Positions 8,359-16,235 of a stretch of DNA of 64,000 bases are shown in pieces. Origin of the DNA: Cellulomonas timonensis (lineage in GTDB: Bacteria; Actinomycetota; Actinomycetes; Actinomycetales; Cellulomonadaceae); NCBI RefSeq assembly GCF_900046455.1, contig NZ_FCOT01000012.1, forward strand, positions 792,017 to 856,016, in the 5' to 3' direction. A program made the position numbers and the translations under genes. Under the pieces are notes generated by a model that worked only from the letters and a program-made list of their open reading frames with translations, made no database searches and was not told the DNA's origin. The first letter of the stretch is position 1, and each line of letters begins with the position of its first letter.

Positions 8359-9107
8359 CGGCCCTTCGTGAGGAGGAGGCTGGCGGTGACCCGCTCAGCG
8401 GTGGGGTGCTCGAGCTGGTCGACGACCAACCCGTCCGCGAGGACGACGACGCGCTCTGCCGCTGCGGCGACCCCCGCGTCGTGCGTCACGATGACAACGG
8501 TCTGCCCGAGCTCGCGGGCCGTGTCGCGCAGCACCTGGAGCACCGCGGCCCCAGTCCGGGAGTCCAGCGCGCCCGTGGGCTCATCGGCGAAGACGACGGC
8601 GGGCCGCGTGACGAGCGCCCGGGCGATCGCGACCCGCTGCGCCTGCCCGCCGGACAACTCGCCCGGCAGCCGGTCCATGAGGTGCGGCACGCCGAGGAAC
8701 TCCAGCAGCGCCGACTCCCACGCCGGGTCGACCGGGCGGCCGGCGAGCACGAGCGGCAGCCGCACGTTCTCGCCGGCCGTCAGGTGGCCGATGAGGTTGT
8801 ACGCCTGGAAGACGAAGCCGACGTGCTCGCGGCGGAACCGGGTGAGGTCGTCGGGTCGCAGGGTCGTGAGGTCGTGCCCCCCGACGACGACCGAGCCGCG
8901 GCTGGGAGTGTCGAGCCCGGCGGCGCAGTTCAGCAAGGTGGACTTGCCGGAGCCGGACTGGCCGACAACGGCGGTCACGGAGCCCGCGAGCAACTCCAGG
9001 GACACCCCGCGCAGCGCGTGGACGGGCTCGCGGGCCGGGTAGGTCTTGTGGATGTCGACGAGGCGGACCGCGGTGCCGGTCGCCTCAACCGTGATGGGCG
9101 TGGCCAT
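8355..9107 (-). CDS. ABC transporter ATP-binding protein (LolD/MacB type)
   Basis: A 250-residue ATPase. Walker A GQSGSGKS is at residues 49-56, the signature is LSGGQAQRVAIARAL, Walker B is VVFADEPT, and the switch histidine is in VIVTHDA. The ATG at 9107 is chosen because AGGGGAGC precedes it; the open frame extends further upstream only through non-conserved sequence. It pairs with the coupled FtsX-type permease. An inverted repeat sits directly upstream and may be a regulator's site. Confidence 0.92.
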   Translation of the reverse strand: MATPITVEATGTAVRLVDIHKTYPAREPVHALRGVSLELLAGSVTAVVGQSGSGKSTLLNCAAGLDTPSRGSVVVGGHDLTTLRPDDLTRFRREHVGFVFQAYNLIGHLTAGENVRLPLVLAGRPVDPAWESALLEFLGVPHLMDRLPGELSGGQAQRVAIARALVTRPAVVFADEPTGALDSRTGAAVLQVLRDTARELGQTVVIVTHDAGVAAAAERVVVLADGLVVDQLEHPTAERVTASLLLTKGR

Positions 9108-9122
9108 GATCTGCTCCCCTGA

Positions 9123-9146
9123 TCGAGATCGTGCTGTCGATCTCGA
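9123..9146 (-). promoter_or_regulatory. Inverted repeat, candidate operator for the ABC exporter
   Basis: The arms TCGAGATCG (9123-9131) and CGATCTCGA (9138-9146) are perfect complements with a 6-nt spacer. They lie 16 bp before the ATPase start, where a TetR- or MarR-like repressor could block transcription. No regulator gene is adjacent. Confidence 0.45.
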
Positions 9147-9253
9147 ACTTAGGAACCGGGACAGGCGCCCATCGAGCCCCAGAAGGAGGGCCTGCGAGGG
9201 TTCCACCCTTCGATGGAGGCCCCGTCCGACGCTGCGGTTGGCCCGCGGAGCAG

Positions 9254-10543
9254 CTAGTCCGACGCGCCCGTCGCGCCTTCCGACGCTGCTTCGCCGACCG
9301 TCGGTTGCGGCGCGTCAGGCTCGCCGTCGTCGTTCATGTCGGCACGTCGCGCCTTGCTGCTGTCCCAGCGCAGCAAGACGGCGGCCGCGACCGCGGAGAT
9401 CGTGGTGCCCGCCAAGACCGCGATCTTGGCCCCTGCCGCGGTCGTCCCGTCCGTGAACGACAGCTCGGCGATCAGCAAGGACACCGTGAATCCGATGCCG
9501 GCGAGGAGTCCGACGGGGACCAGATCGCGAACCCCGACCCCCTCGGGCAGGCGAAGCGGCGACCACCGGGTCACCAGCGCCACCGATCCCAAGATCCCCG
9601 TGATCTTTCCGACGACCAGGCCCAGCACGACCGCCGGCACCACTGCCTGGGCCAGTGGGGACGCAGACCCGCCGCCGCCCGTCAGCGTGACGCCGGCGGA
9701 CAGGAACGCGAACAGCGGCAGGGCGACGACGGTCGACCACGGGCGCACGGCCTGCTCGTAGCGATGCGCCCGGTCATCCAGCTCGCCGTTCACCGGGCGG
9801 GCCGGCACGCTCAGCCCGAGCAGGACGCCAGCGATCGTGGCATGCACCCCCGAGGCGTGCATGAATCCCCAGGCGATCACGGCGAGGGGCGCCAGTAACC
9901 ACGGGTGCACGTAGGGCGACCGCGCGAGCGCGGCGAACGCCGCCACCGCGACGAGGGCGAGCGCCAGCATCCCGACAGACACGGCGTCCGTGTAGAACAC
10001 GGCGATCACCACGATCGCCAGGAGGTCGTCGACCACGGCGAGCGTCAGGAGGAACGTCCTGATCGCCACCGGAAGTCCGCGTCCGAAGATCGCGAGGACC
10101 GCCAGCGCGAACGCGATGTCGGTGGCCGTCGGGATGGCCCAGCCAGAACGTGCGGCCGGATCGCCGGCGATGGCCAGCACCCCGATGTAGACCGCCGCTG
10201 GCGCCAGCATGCCGCCGACCGCTGCGATGACAGGGACGGCGGCTCGTTGCGGATCCCTCAGCGCGCCGACGACGATCTCCCGCTTCAGCTCCAGCCCCAC
10301 GGTGAGGAAGAACACCGCGAGCAGCCCATCCGCAGCCCAGGTCGCCAGGTCGAGGTCGAGATGCAGAGCGCTGGGTCCCACCACGATGTGCGCGAGGGTG
10401 TCGTAGGCGGAGCGCCACGGCGAGTTCGCCCACACGAGCGCCACGACGGCGGCGCCGATGAGGAGTGCGCCGCCAGTGGTCTCACGGGACGCCCAGCGGC
10501 GCAACGAGGATGGGGCGGGCGCGTGGTGGTGCTCGTGGGTCAT
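9254..10543 (-). CDS. nhaA: Na+/H+ antiporter NhaA
   Basis: A 429-residue inner-membrane antiporter with twelve predicted helices. Family hallmarks include FFLTVGLELKREIVVGAL near residue 80 and the tandem aspartates in TLAVVDDLLAIVVIA, which bind sodium and protons. It exchanges internal sodium for external protons, supporting pH and salt tolerance. The C-terminus carries an acidic tail (DDGEPDAPQPTVGEAASEG). The start ATG at 10543 is followed by a histidine-rich THEHHHAP and preceded by GGGAGC. It is separated from the upstream BCCT gene by a strong hairpin, so it is probably transcribed on its own. Confidence 0.95.
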   Translation of the reverse strand: MTHEHHHAPAPSSLRRWASRETTGGALLIGAAVVALVWANSPWRSAYDTLAHIVVGPSALHLDLDLATWAADGLLAVFFLTVGLELKREIVVGALRDPQRAAVPVIAAVGGMLAPAAVYIGVLAIAGDPAARSGWAIPTATDIAFALAVLAIFGRGLPVAIRTFLLTLAVVDDLLAIVVIAVFYTDAVSVGMLALALVAVAAFAALARSPYVHPWLLAPLAVIAWGFMHASGVHATIAGVLLGLSVPARPVNGELDDRAHRYEQAVRPWSTVVALPLFAFLSAGVTLTGGGGSASPLAQAVVPAVVLGLVVGKITGILGSVALVTRWSPLRLPEGVGVRDLVPVGLLAGIGFTVSLLIAELSFTDGTTAAGAKIAVLAGTTISAVAAAVLLRWDSSKARRADMNDDGEPDAPQPTVGEAASEGATGASD

Positions 10544-10640
10544 CGGTGCTCCCGGGGAGGGCCTCGGCCTTCGGGACGGGTCGCCGACGAAGACGCCGAC
10601 CAGACTTCCCGGCACACCAGCCCACAACTCTACGGGAACG

Positions 10641-10680
10641 GTCGACGGCGGCACGGGCACCCACCCGCGCCGCCGTCGAC
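10641..10680 (-). terminator. Hairpin terminator after the BCCT transporter gene
   Basis: A 12-bp perfect stem (10641-10652 with 10669-10680), extended by four more pairs after one mismatch, begins one base past the BCCT stop. Confidence 0.75.
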
Positions 10681-10681
10681 G

Positions 10682-12613
10682 TCATGCGCGATCGGCCGCC
10701 GAGACCGTCGGAGCCGATGTCTCAGACCCAGCCACCTTCGCAGGCGTGGCACCCGAGTCGGGTTCGACCTCGCTCACGTCCGGCCGGTACCAGTCGCTGA
10801 GGACCGGGTCGTCTGTGTCGAGCCACGCGCCCGCGCCCTCGTCTGGCGCGGTCGCGACCACCCCGAGGACGAAGTCGTCGCCGTGCTCCTCGATCCCGGC
10901 ACGCACGCCTTGGTCCAGCGCCTCGCGCGCGTACCGGCGCCGGATGGTCAACGGGTCTCGCGCCAGGTCCTTGGCCCACGCGAGCATGACGAGGATCACC
11001 ACCAGAGCGAAGGGCAACGCCGAGACGATCATGAGGCTCTGCAGGCCGGAGAGCGCGACCTGCCCGCCACCGACGAGCAGCACCGCTGCGATCGAGGCCA
11101 GGGCGACACCCCACACCACGACGGTCCACCGGCGCGGGGTCGGGTTGCCCTGCTCCGACAGGCTCGCCATGACGATGGACGCCGAGTCGGCGCTGGTGAC
11201 GAAGAAGATCACGATGGAGACCATCGCGAGCACAGACGTCACGGCCCCGAACGGGAGCTCGTTCAGCACCGTGAACAACATGTCCTGGCCTGACGCCGCC
11301 TCGCTGATCGCCGCCCCGGTCTGCTCGAGCCACATGGTGGTGCCACCGACGATCGTGAACCAGATCAGGCATACGACGCTCGGCACCACGATGACCGTGG
11401 TGACGAACTCACGGAGCGTGCGTCCGCGGCTGATCTTCGCGATGAACATCCCGACGAACGGCGTCCACGACACCCACCACGCCCAGTAGTAGGTGGTCCA
11501 GGCGCTCATGAACCCCTGGGCATCCGGGGATGTCGCGGCGGACTGCGCCATCAGTGCCGGCAGCTCGCCCACGAAGGTCATGAGCACACCGGGGATGAGG
11601 TTCAACAGCAGGACGGTCGGCCCCACCACGAGGACGAAGAGTGCCAGCACTCCAGCGAGGGCCATATTGATGTTCGAGAGCGCGCGGATGCCGCGCTTCA
11701 ACCCAGAGACCGCGGAGAGGATGAACGCCACGGAGAGCACGGCGATGACGCCCACGATCACGGCGTTGCCGAGCGGGCCGACACCGCCGACGATCTCGAT
11801 CCCGCGACCGATCTGCAGCGCGCCGATGCCAAGCGAGACGGCAGTTCCGAACAGCGTGACGACGATCGCGAACACGTCGACGACCTTGCCGAGCACGCCG
11901 TGGCTTCGCTGCCCGAAGATCGGCTCGAGCAACGCGGACATCAGCGGTGTGCGGCCCTTGCGGTAGGCCGCGTACGCGACGGCCCCGCCGACTAGCGCGT
12001 AGTACGCCCACGCGACCGGCCCCCAGTGGAACAACGTCTGCGCGAGCGCGATGTGCATGGCGCCGTCGCTGCCGGGTGTGGTGTCCGCGAACGCCGGCGG
12101 CAGGTCGAGGAAGAACGTCATCGGCTCGAGCGGGCCGTAGAACAGCAGCCCGATGCCGATGCCCGCGGAGAACAGCATCGCGACCCACGAGATCGTCGAG
12201 AACTCGGGCTTCTCGTCGTCCTGTCCCAGCCGGACGACGCGGTGCCGGCCGAATCCCAGCCACATCATGAACAGGAAGACGACGACCGTCAGGACGCCGA
12301 AGAGCCACCCGAAATCCGTGGTGACGAAAACGAACCCGGCAGCTGCGAAGTCCGCCAGCCCATCCGGCGACAGCACACCCCAGGCGATGACCCCGACCAC
12401 GAAGGCCGCCGCCACCCCGAACACGATCCGGTCCACGCCGAACGACCGATGGGTCTGCTCGACGCCGATGCCTGGCAGCAGTGCGGGATGGGGGCTGCCG
12501 ACCGTCTTGGGAGAGGTGACCTCCTTCAGAATGCGTGCTGCGCGTGCCCGTTGTGGGACCAGAGAATGGCCGGCCTCGCCTTCGGTCGATCCCGTACGAC
12601 GGTCGCTCACCAT
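10682..12613 (-). CDS. BCCT-family compatible-solute transporter (betaine/choline/carnitine type)
   Basis: A 643-residue carrier with about twelve helices after a hydrophilic N-terminus of some 60 residues. The family signature is clear in YYWAWWVSWTPFVGMFIAKISRGRTLREF, and the substrate-channel segment FYGPLEPMTFF is also present. BCCT carriers take up betaine, choline, carnitine or ectoine, usually with sodium. The last 100 residues form an acidic cytosolic tail, which in BetP-like members takes part in osmosensing. The ATG at 12613 has AAGAAGG upstream. The exact solute cannot be told from sequence. Confidence 0.92.
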   Translation of the reverse strand: MVSDRRTGSTEGEAGHSLVPQRARAARILKEVTSPKTVGSPHPALLPGIGVEQTHRSFGVDRIVFGVAAAFVVGVIAWGVLSPDGLADFAAAGFVFVTTDFGWLFGVLTVVVFLFMMWLGFGRHRVVRLGQDDEKPEFSTISWVAMLFSAGIGIGLLFYGPLEPMTFFLDLPPAFADTTPGSDGAMHIALAQTLFHWGPVAWAYYALVGGAVAYAAYRKGRTPLMSALLEPIFGQRSHGVLGKVVDVFAIVVTLFGTAVSLGIGALQIGRGIEIVGGVGPLGNAVIVGVIAVLSVAFILSAVSGLKRGIRALSNINMALAGVLALFVLVVGPTVLLLNLIPGVLMTFVGELPALMAQSAATSPDAQGFMSAWTTYYWAWWVSWTPFVGMFIAKISRGRTLREFVTTVIVVPSVVCLIWFTIVGGTTMWLEQTGAAISEAASGQDMLFTVLNELPFGAVTSVLAMVSIVIFFVTSADSASIVMASLSEQGNPTPRRWTVVVWGVALASIAAVLLVGGGQVALSGLQSLMIVSALPFALVVILVMLAWAKDLARDPLTIRRRYAREALDQGVRAGIEEHGDDFVLGVVATAPDEGAGAWLDTDDPVLSDWYRPDVSEVEPDSGATPAKVAGSETSAPTVSAADRA

Positions 12614-12698
12614 GGGGTGACCCTTCTTTGGCGGTCAAGAAACGGTCAAGGACCATACATGAATGCCTAGGGGAGCGGCGCGTCGACGCGGTGGACCG

Positions 12699-13391
12699 TC
12701 AGGGCAGATCAGCGACCGAGCGCAGCACGACGTCGGCGCCGGCAGCCCGGAGCTCCTCCTCGTCGTCGCCGCCCGTGAGCACGCCCACGGCCGTCAGCCC
12801 CGCTCCCTTGGCGCCGGCCATGTCGGCGCAGGTGTCGCCGACGAGCCAGACCTCCGGTCCGAGGGCGATGCCCAGCCTCTGGCCCGCGGCCGCGGGCAGT
12901 TCCGCACGGCCCGCCCGCCAGTCCCCGAAGCCCCCGTCCCGGTGAAAGGAGAACCCGCGATCCAGGCCCAGACCGGTGAGCTTGAGCCGCGCCACGCCGT
13001 GCACGTTGCCCGTCACGAGGCCCAGTGGCGTCCCGCGCGACCGGAGCGCGTCGAGGACGTGCGCCGCTCCGGGGACCGGTCGTCCGACGAGGGCGGTCCC
13101 GTCCGCGAGCGCGTCCGCGTAGGTCGCGACGTAGCGCTCGACGAGAGCGTCGAGCGGCGCCCGACCCTCGGCCTGCGCACGGTCCCGGAGCAGGCGCAGC
13201 ACCTGGGAGTCGATCCATCCGGTGACGTCCTGGTCGTCGAGGTGAGGGCGCTCCCCCACCATCTGGATGTCCACCCGCAGACGCAGCACATCCCACGCCG
13301 TCGCGACGAGCGCGGCCAGGTGAGCACTCGACCCGACGGCCAGGGTCCCGTCGATGTCGAACAGCACGGCCCGCGGGCGCTCCTCACGCAC
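12699..13391 (-). CDS. HAD-superfamily hydrolase (phosphoglycolate-phosphatase-like)
   Basis: A 230-residue soluble phosphatase-like protein. Motif I is VLFDIDGTLAV near residue 9, with the nucleophile and acid aspartates in DxD. Motif II is LVTGN, and motif III/IV is VWLVGDTCADMAGAKGAG. The cap between motifs I and II is helical, as in Gph-like phosphatases. The substrate is unknown. It overlaps the end of the upstream membrane-protein gene by 8 bp, so the pair is probably cotranscribed. Confidence 0.85.
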   Translation of the reverse strand: MREERPRAVLFDIDGTLAVGSSAHLAALVATAWDVLRLRVDIQMVGERPHLDDQDVTGWIDSQVLRLLRDRAQAEGRAPLDALVERYVATYADALADGTALVGRPVPGAAHVLDALRSRGTPLGLVTGNVHGVARLKLTGLGLDRGFSFHRDGGFGDWRAGRAELPAAAGQRLGIALGPEVWLVGDTCADMAGAKGAGLTAVGVLTGGDDEEELRAAGADVVLRSVADLP

Positions 13392-14199
13392 GTCGGAGCA
13401 CGATCTCGTCGCTGGGAAGCTCGGCCAGCTCCGCGAAGTCGTCGCGCAGGCTCTCGTACGTCGAGACAGCCGCCCAGAAGTCGCGCGAGAGGGCGTCCAG
13501 CCAGCCGGGGTCGGGCACCCAGCCGGGGAGGTCCCGGCCGATGACGCCGCCGAGCCGGCACCGTTCCTGCAGCAGCTCCATCGCGTCCGTGAGCTGGCGC
13601 AGGGCGCCCAGGTCGTCCGACGTGGAGCGGGCGCCCAGCATCACGGGCGCCCACATCGCGGTGCCGTCATGCAGCCGCCGCCTCCCGTTCGCGGCCGTGC
13701 GGAACAGCATCTGCACGTACGCGGGCTCGGTGCACAGCGCGCGCAGGACCTGGTCGTGACTGGCGGCGCCGATCCCGCGCCACGATCCCGTCGACTGGTC
13801 GAAGGTCGGCTCCAGGCCGTGCCGGAGCAAGCGGGCGCGCGCCGTCGCCACGTCGTCGCTGCCGGCCGGGATAGCCAGAGCGTGCAGGTCGGCTCCGACC
13901 AGGGGTGCCAGCAACGACCTTCCAGCGTCGTTCACCACCTGCGCGAGGCTGCGGTAGGCCACGCTCGAGACCAGCCGCAGCTGCGCGGCCGACCGCTCCT
14001 TGAGCCACTGCTCCACCAGCAGACTGACCGCGACGAACGTGACGACGGTGGTCACGGTGCTGGCCGTCATGGGGTGTGCGGCGTACCAGTCCGCCCCGGG
14101 CGGGACGAAGTCCGCGAGCGTGAGCAGCGCGAGGAGCCCGACACCGCCGGACAGCGCCCCCAGGAGCCGCCGCCGGGCGCGCCGATCCGAGTCGCGCAT
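13384..14199 (-). CDS. Membrane protein of unknown function
   Basis: A 271-residue protein not recognised as a known family. A basic N-terminus (RRARRRLLG) leads into two hydrophobic segments (about 13-33 and 44-62). The remaining 200 residues look cytosolic and mainly helical, with leucine/glutamate-rich stretches (LRQLTDAMELLQERCRL, FAELAELPSDEIVLRRA). The layout, two helices plus a helical domain, resembles small bacterial sensor or scaffold membrane proteins. It overlaps the HAD gene start by 8 bp. Confidence 0.7.
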   Translation of the reverse strand: MRDSDRRARRRLLGALSGGVGLLALLTLADFVPPGADWYAAHPMTASTVTTVVTFVAVSLLVEQWLKERSAAQLRLVSSVAYRSLAQVVNDAGRSLLAPLVGADLHALAIPAGSDDVATARARLLRHGLEPTFDQSTGSWRGIGAASHDQVLRALCTEPAYVQMLFRTAANGRRRLHDGTAMWAPVMLGARSTSDDLGALRQLTDAMELLQERCRLGGVIGRDLPGWVPDPGWLDALSRDFWAAVSTYESLRDDFAELAELPSDEIVLRRA

Positions 14200-14451
14200 C
14201 GCTCAGCGCTGCTTGGCCGACGCGGCGAGCACACCGCGGTCATCGGAGGTGAAAGCGCACGTCGTCACGGAGAGGGAGGCTACCTCGCGCGCACGGCCGA
14301 GCGGCTTCTGAGCTGGTCGAACAGCGAAATGTCCGCCCCGCCACGTCTCCGGAACCTAGGGCTGCACCGTCGAGGCTCGGGGACACACCGCGTGACCGAT
14401 CTGCGTCGTCGACTTGTTGCGCCAAGACGGCGACCGGGCGACGGTGTGGTG

Positions 14452-15225
14452 ATGAGCAGTCGCGTGGTCGTGCTGGGAAGTTGTGGCGCATGGCCCGAGC
14501 CGCGCCGGGCCTGCACCGGGTTCCTGTTCGAGCACGAGGGCTTCCGCGTGGTCATCGACCTGGGCTACGACACCCTTGCGCGCTTGCTGGAGAATCTGGG
14601 CTCGACGACCGCTCGCGGGCTCGACGCCGTCATCATCACGCACCGGCACCCTGATCACATGAACGACCTGCACGGGCTGTTCCGGGCTCGCTGGCTCGGC
14701 TGGCCCGCGGCCGAGGCCCCTGCCCTGCCGACCTACGCCGCCGAGGGCGTCCGCGAGCGGGTGCTGGGACTCGAGGAGCACGACACGGGAGCCGTCGACC
14801 AGGTCTTCGACTGGCACCCGCTCCCCGCCCAGGCGTACCAGGTCGGACCGTTCCGCCTCGAGAGCTGGCTGCTCCCCCACCAAGTGCCGAACGCCGGGGT
14901 CCGCCTGACCACCGCCGACGGCCTCGTGGTCGCCTTCACCGGGGACAGCGGCCCCTCCCCTGACCTGGTCGATCTCGGCCGCGACGCGGATCTGTTCATC
15001 GTCGATGCCACAGACCGCCCGCTCGGGGCCCCCACGGCGGTGGACCCCGTGCACCTCAGCGCCCGGGAGGCGGGCGAGGTCGCGGAGGTGTGCGGCGCGC
15101 GACGGCTGCTGCTCACGCACTTCTGGCCGGACCATGACAGGGCGCTGTCGCTGGCAGCGGCCCAGCAGGTGTACAGCGGGGAGATCCTGCTCGCCGACGA
15201 AGGAGCGGCGATCCCGCTGCGCTAG
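14452..15225 (+). CDS. MBL-fold metallo-hydrolase (RNase Z/ElaC-like)
   Basis: A 257-residue protein with the metallo-beta-lactamase fold motif THRHPDHMND (H64, H66, D68, H69), a later histidine in WLLPHQ, the aspartate in VAFTGDSG and the final histidine in LLLTHFW. The zinc-binding set is therefore complete. The arrangement matches small RNase Z-like or phosphodiesterase-type hydrolases, but the substrate cannot be told. ATG at 14452 is used; an in-frame GTG six bases upstream is also possible. It is the last host gene before the prophage-bearing tRNA. The 250 bp to the tRNA hold no evident gene. Confidence 0.85.
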   Translation: MSSRVVVLGSCGAWPEPRRACTGFLFEHEGFRVVIDLGYDTLARLLENLGSTTARGLDAVIITHRHPDHMNDLHGLFRARWLGWPAAEAPALPTYAAEGVRERVLGLEEHDTGAVDQVFDWHPLPAQAYQVGPFRLESWLLPHQVPNAGVRLTTADGLVVAFTGDSGPSPDLVDLGRDADLFIVDATDRPLGAPTAVDPVHLSAREAGEVAEVCGARRLLLTHFWPDHDRALSLAAAQQVYSGEILLADEGAAIPLR

Positions 15226-15475
15226 CGTCCCGCCCCACGCTGAACCGACCGCGCCGCGACTCACCACCCCGGCCACCGGGCCAGAACTACACGACAGTTA
15301 TCCGGAGGGTTCCACCGACCCACCACCGCACGCCTGCGAGCGCGCCCACGCCAGCAGAACAGTCCCCTGACGAGGCGGTACCTTGGATCCCGTCGGCACC
15401 AGGGCGGCCCCACCGCCCCGGCGAACGACACGGGTGTTCTCCGGTGGGTTCCACGAGTGAATCCACTCACCACCC

Positions 15476-15548
15476 GGGCCTCTAGCTCAGTTGGCAGAGC
15501 AGCGGACTTTTAATCCGCGGGTCGTGGGTTCGAGCCCCACGGGGCCCA
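15476..15548 (+). tRNA. tRNA-Lys (anticodon TTT), phage integration target
   Basis: A 73-nt cloverleaf: acceptor GGGCCTC pairs with GGGGCCC (one G-U), the D-arm is GCTC/GAGC, the anticodon stem CGGAC/ATCCG flanks loop CTTTTAA-type sequence with anticodon TTT, and the T-arm is GTGGG-TTCGAGC-CCCAC. Encoded sequence continues with CC after the discriminator A. The 3' half from 15511 is the attachment core, so the gene seen here is reconstituted with phage-borne 3' sequence. Confidence 0.97.
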
Positions 15549-15818
15549 CCCGCCGTCCGGCCCGGAAGGGCCGGGCATCCCGGGCGCGATGAAGAACCGC
15601 GCGATCGGGACGCCGAGCAGCCCGGACAGGGCCTCGAGGTCGTCGACGTCGAACGCGACCTTGCCCGACAAACGCCGGGACCAGTACGGCTGCGACTGCC
15701 CGAGCAGGGCAGCGAGCTTGTTGCCGCTGATGCGGGCTCGGGCCAGCTCGGCCCGAACCTCACCCGCGACGCGCCCACGTGCAGAACTGCGATCCGGCAT
15801 CTCGATGAGTGAACTCAT
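15510..15818 (-). CDS. Phage repressor, lysogenic (truncated) form, with the attachment core inside the gene
   Basis: A 102-residue protein with an XRE-type helix-turn-helix (KLAALLGQSQPYWSRRLSGK, then VDDLEALSGLLGVPIARFF). Its last 12 residues, WAPWGSNPRPAD, are encoded by the attachment core. The stop TAA (15510-15512) uses one host base. In attR the equivalent codon is TAC (Tyr), and the frame continues for 47 residues, so the phage circle would encode a 149-residue form. ATG at 15818 is chosen over a TTG at 15839 because a -10-like TATACG lies 8 bp upstream, implying a leaderless mRNA. It is divergent from the cro-like gene. Confidence 0.88.
   Translation of the reverse strand: MSSLIEMPDRSSARGRVAGEVRAELARARISGNKLAALLGQSQPYWSRRLSGKVAFDVDDLEALSGLLGVPIARFFIAPGMPGPSGPDGGWAPWGSNPRPAD
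15511..15549 (+). repeat. attL core, 39-bp direct repeat with attR
   Basis: Bases 15511-15549 are identical to 49625-49663. The flanking bases differ on both sides (15510 T versus 49624 G; 15550 C versus 49664 T). The core covers the anticodon-stem 3' strand, T-arm and acceptor 3' strand of tRNA-Lys, the usual target of tyrosine integrases. Confidence 0.97.
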
Positions 15819-15959
15819 GCGCCGAGCGTATAACGGCAACGCCTATGTGTCTATACACACGCAAACGTGCGCCGATCCGGACCCCCAGAGGGCGCCCTAG
15901 TCGCCCACCGACTTACCAATGCTTGCAGCGACGCGGTTCGTCGTGTAGAACTCATCCCC
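15819..15959. promoter_or_regulatory. Divergent repressor/cro promoters with candidate operators
   Basis: Rightward: TTGCAG (15923-15928), a 17-bp spacer and TAGAAC (15946-15951) lead to an ATG 9 bp on. The spacer holds a perfect inverted repeat CGACG-5-CGTCG (15929-15943), a good operator candidate. Leftward: TATACG (complement of 15827-15832) lies 8 bp before the repressor ATG, so that transcript may be leaderless. An imperfect palindrome TGTGTCTATACACA near 15846-15860 overlaps the leftward -35 area. No ribosome site is evident for either gene. Confidence 0.6.
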
Positions 15960-16235
15960 ATGCAGACGAACCTAGTCACTCAGCGACTCACTCAGGCGTC
16001 GCTGGCGGCCACCCTCCGCGCGGAGTGCGCGCGTCGCAGCGTCGGGCAGTCCGCCCTGGCCCTGCACCTCGGCCTCTCGCAGCCCGCCGTGAGTCGTCGG
16101 CTGCGCGGGGACGTCCCCCTCACCGTCCCCGAGCTGGCGGCAGTCGCCGAGTTGCTCGGCATGTCGCCTGAGGACCTTCTCGCGGCGGCCCGCACCTCCC
16201 CTGTGGCCCCCCTCCCCGAGCCGAGCCAACCATGA
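15960..16235 (+). CDS. Cro-like HTH protein
   Basis: A 91-residue protein with an XRE-type helix-turn-helix: QSALALHLGLSQPAVSRRLRG, followed by VPELAAVAELLGMSPEDLL. It lies directly opposite the repressor, in the position of cro in simple lambdoid-like switches and in the BPs-type immunity cassettes. It would bind the shared intergenic operators and favour lytic growth. ATG at 15960 is supported by the promoter spacing; upstream in-frame sequence runs back into the promoter. Its stop overlaps the next ATG (ATGA), starting the long chain of coupled early genes. Confidence 0.85.
   Translation: MQTNLVTQRLTQASLAATLRAECARRSVGQSALALHLGLSQPAVSRRLRGDVPLTVPELAAVAELLGMSPEDLLAAARTSPVAPLPEPSQP

Noticed and set aside
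6277-9042. Rightward open frame of 921 codons
   Set aside because: It lies opposite the well-supported ABC permease and ATPase genes and has no domain or plausible composition.
15455-15468. GAGTG-4-CACTC inverted repeat just before tRNA-Lys as a regulatory site
   Set aside because: The arms are only 5 bp, which is expected by chance, and there is no supporting context.
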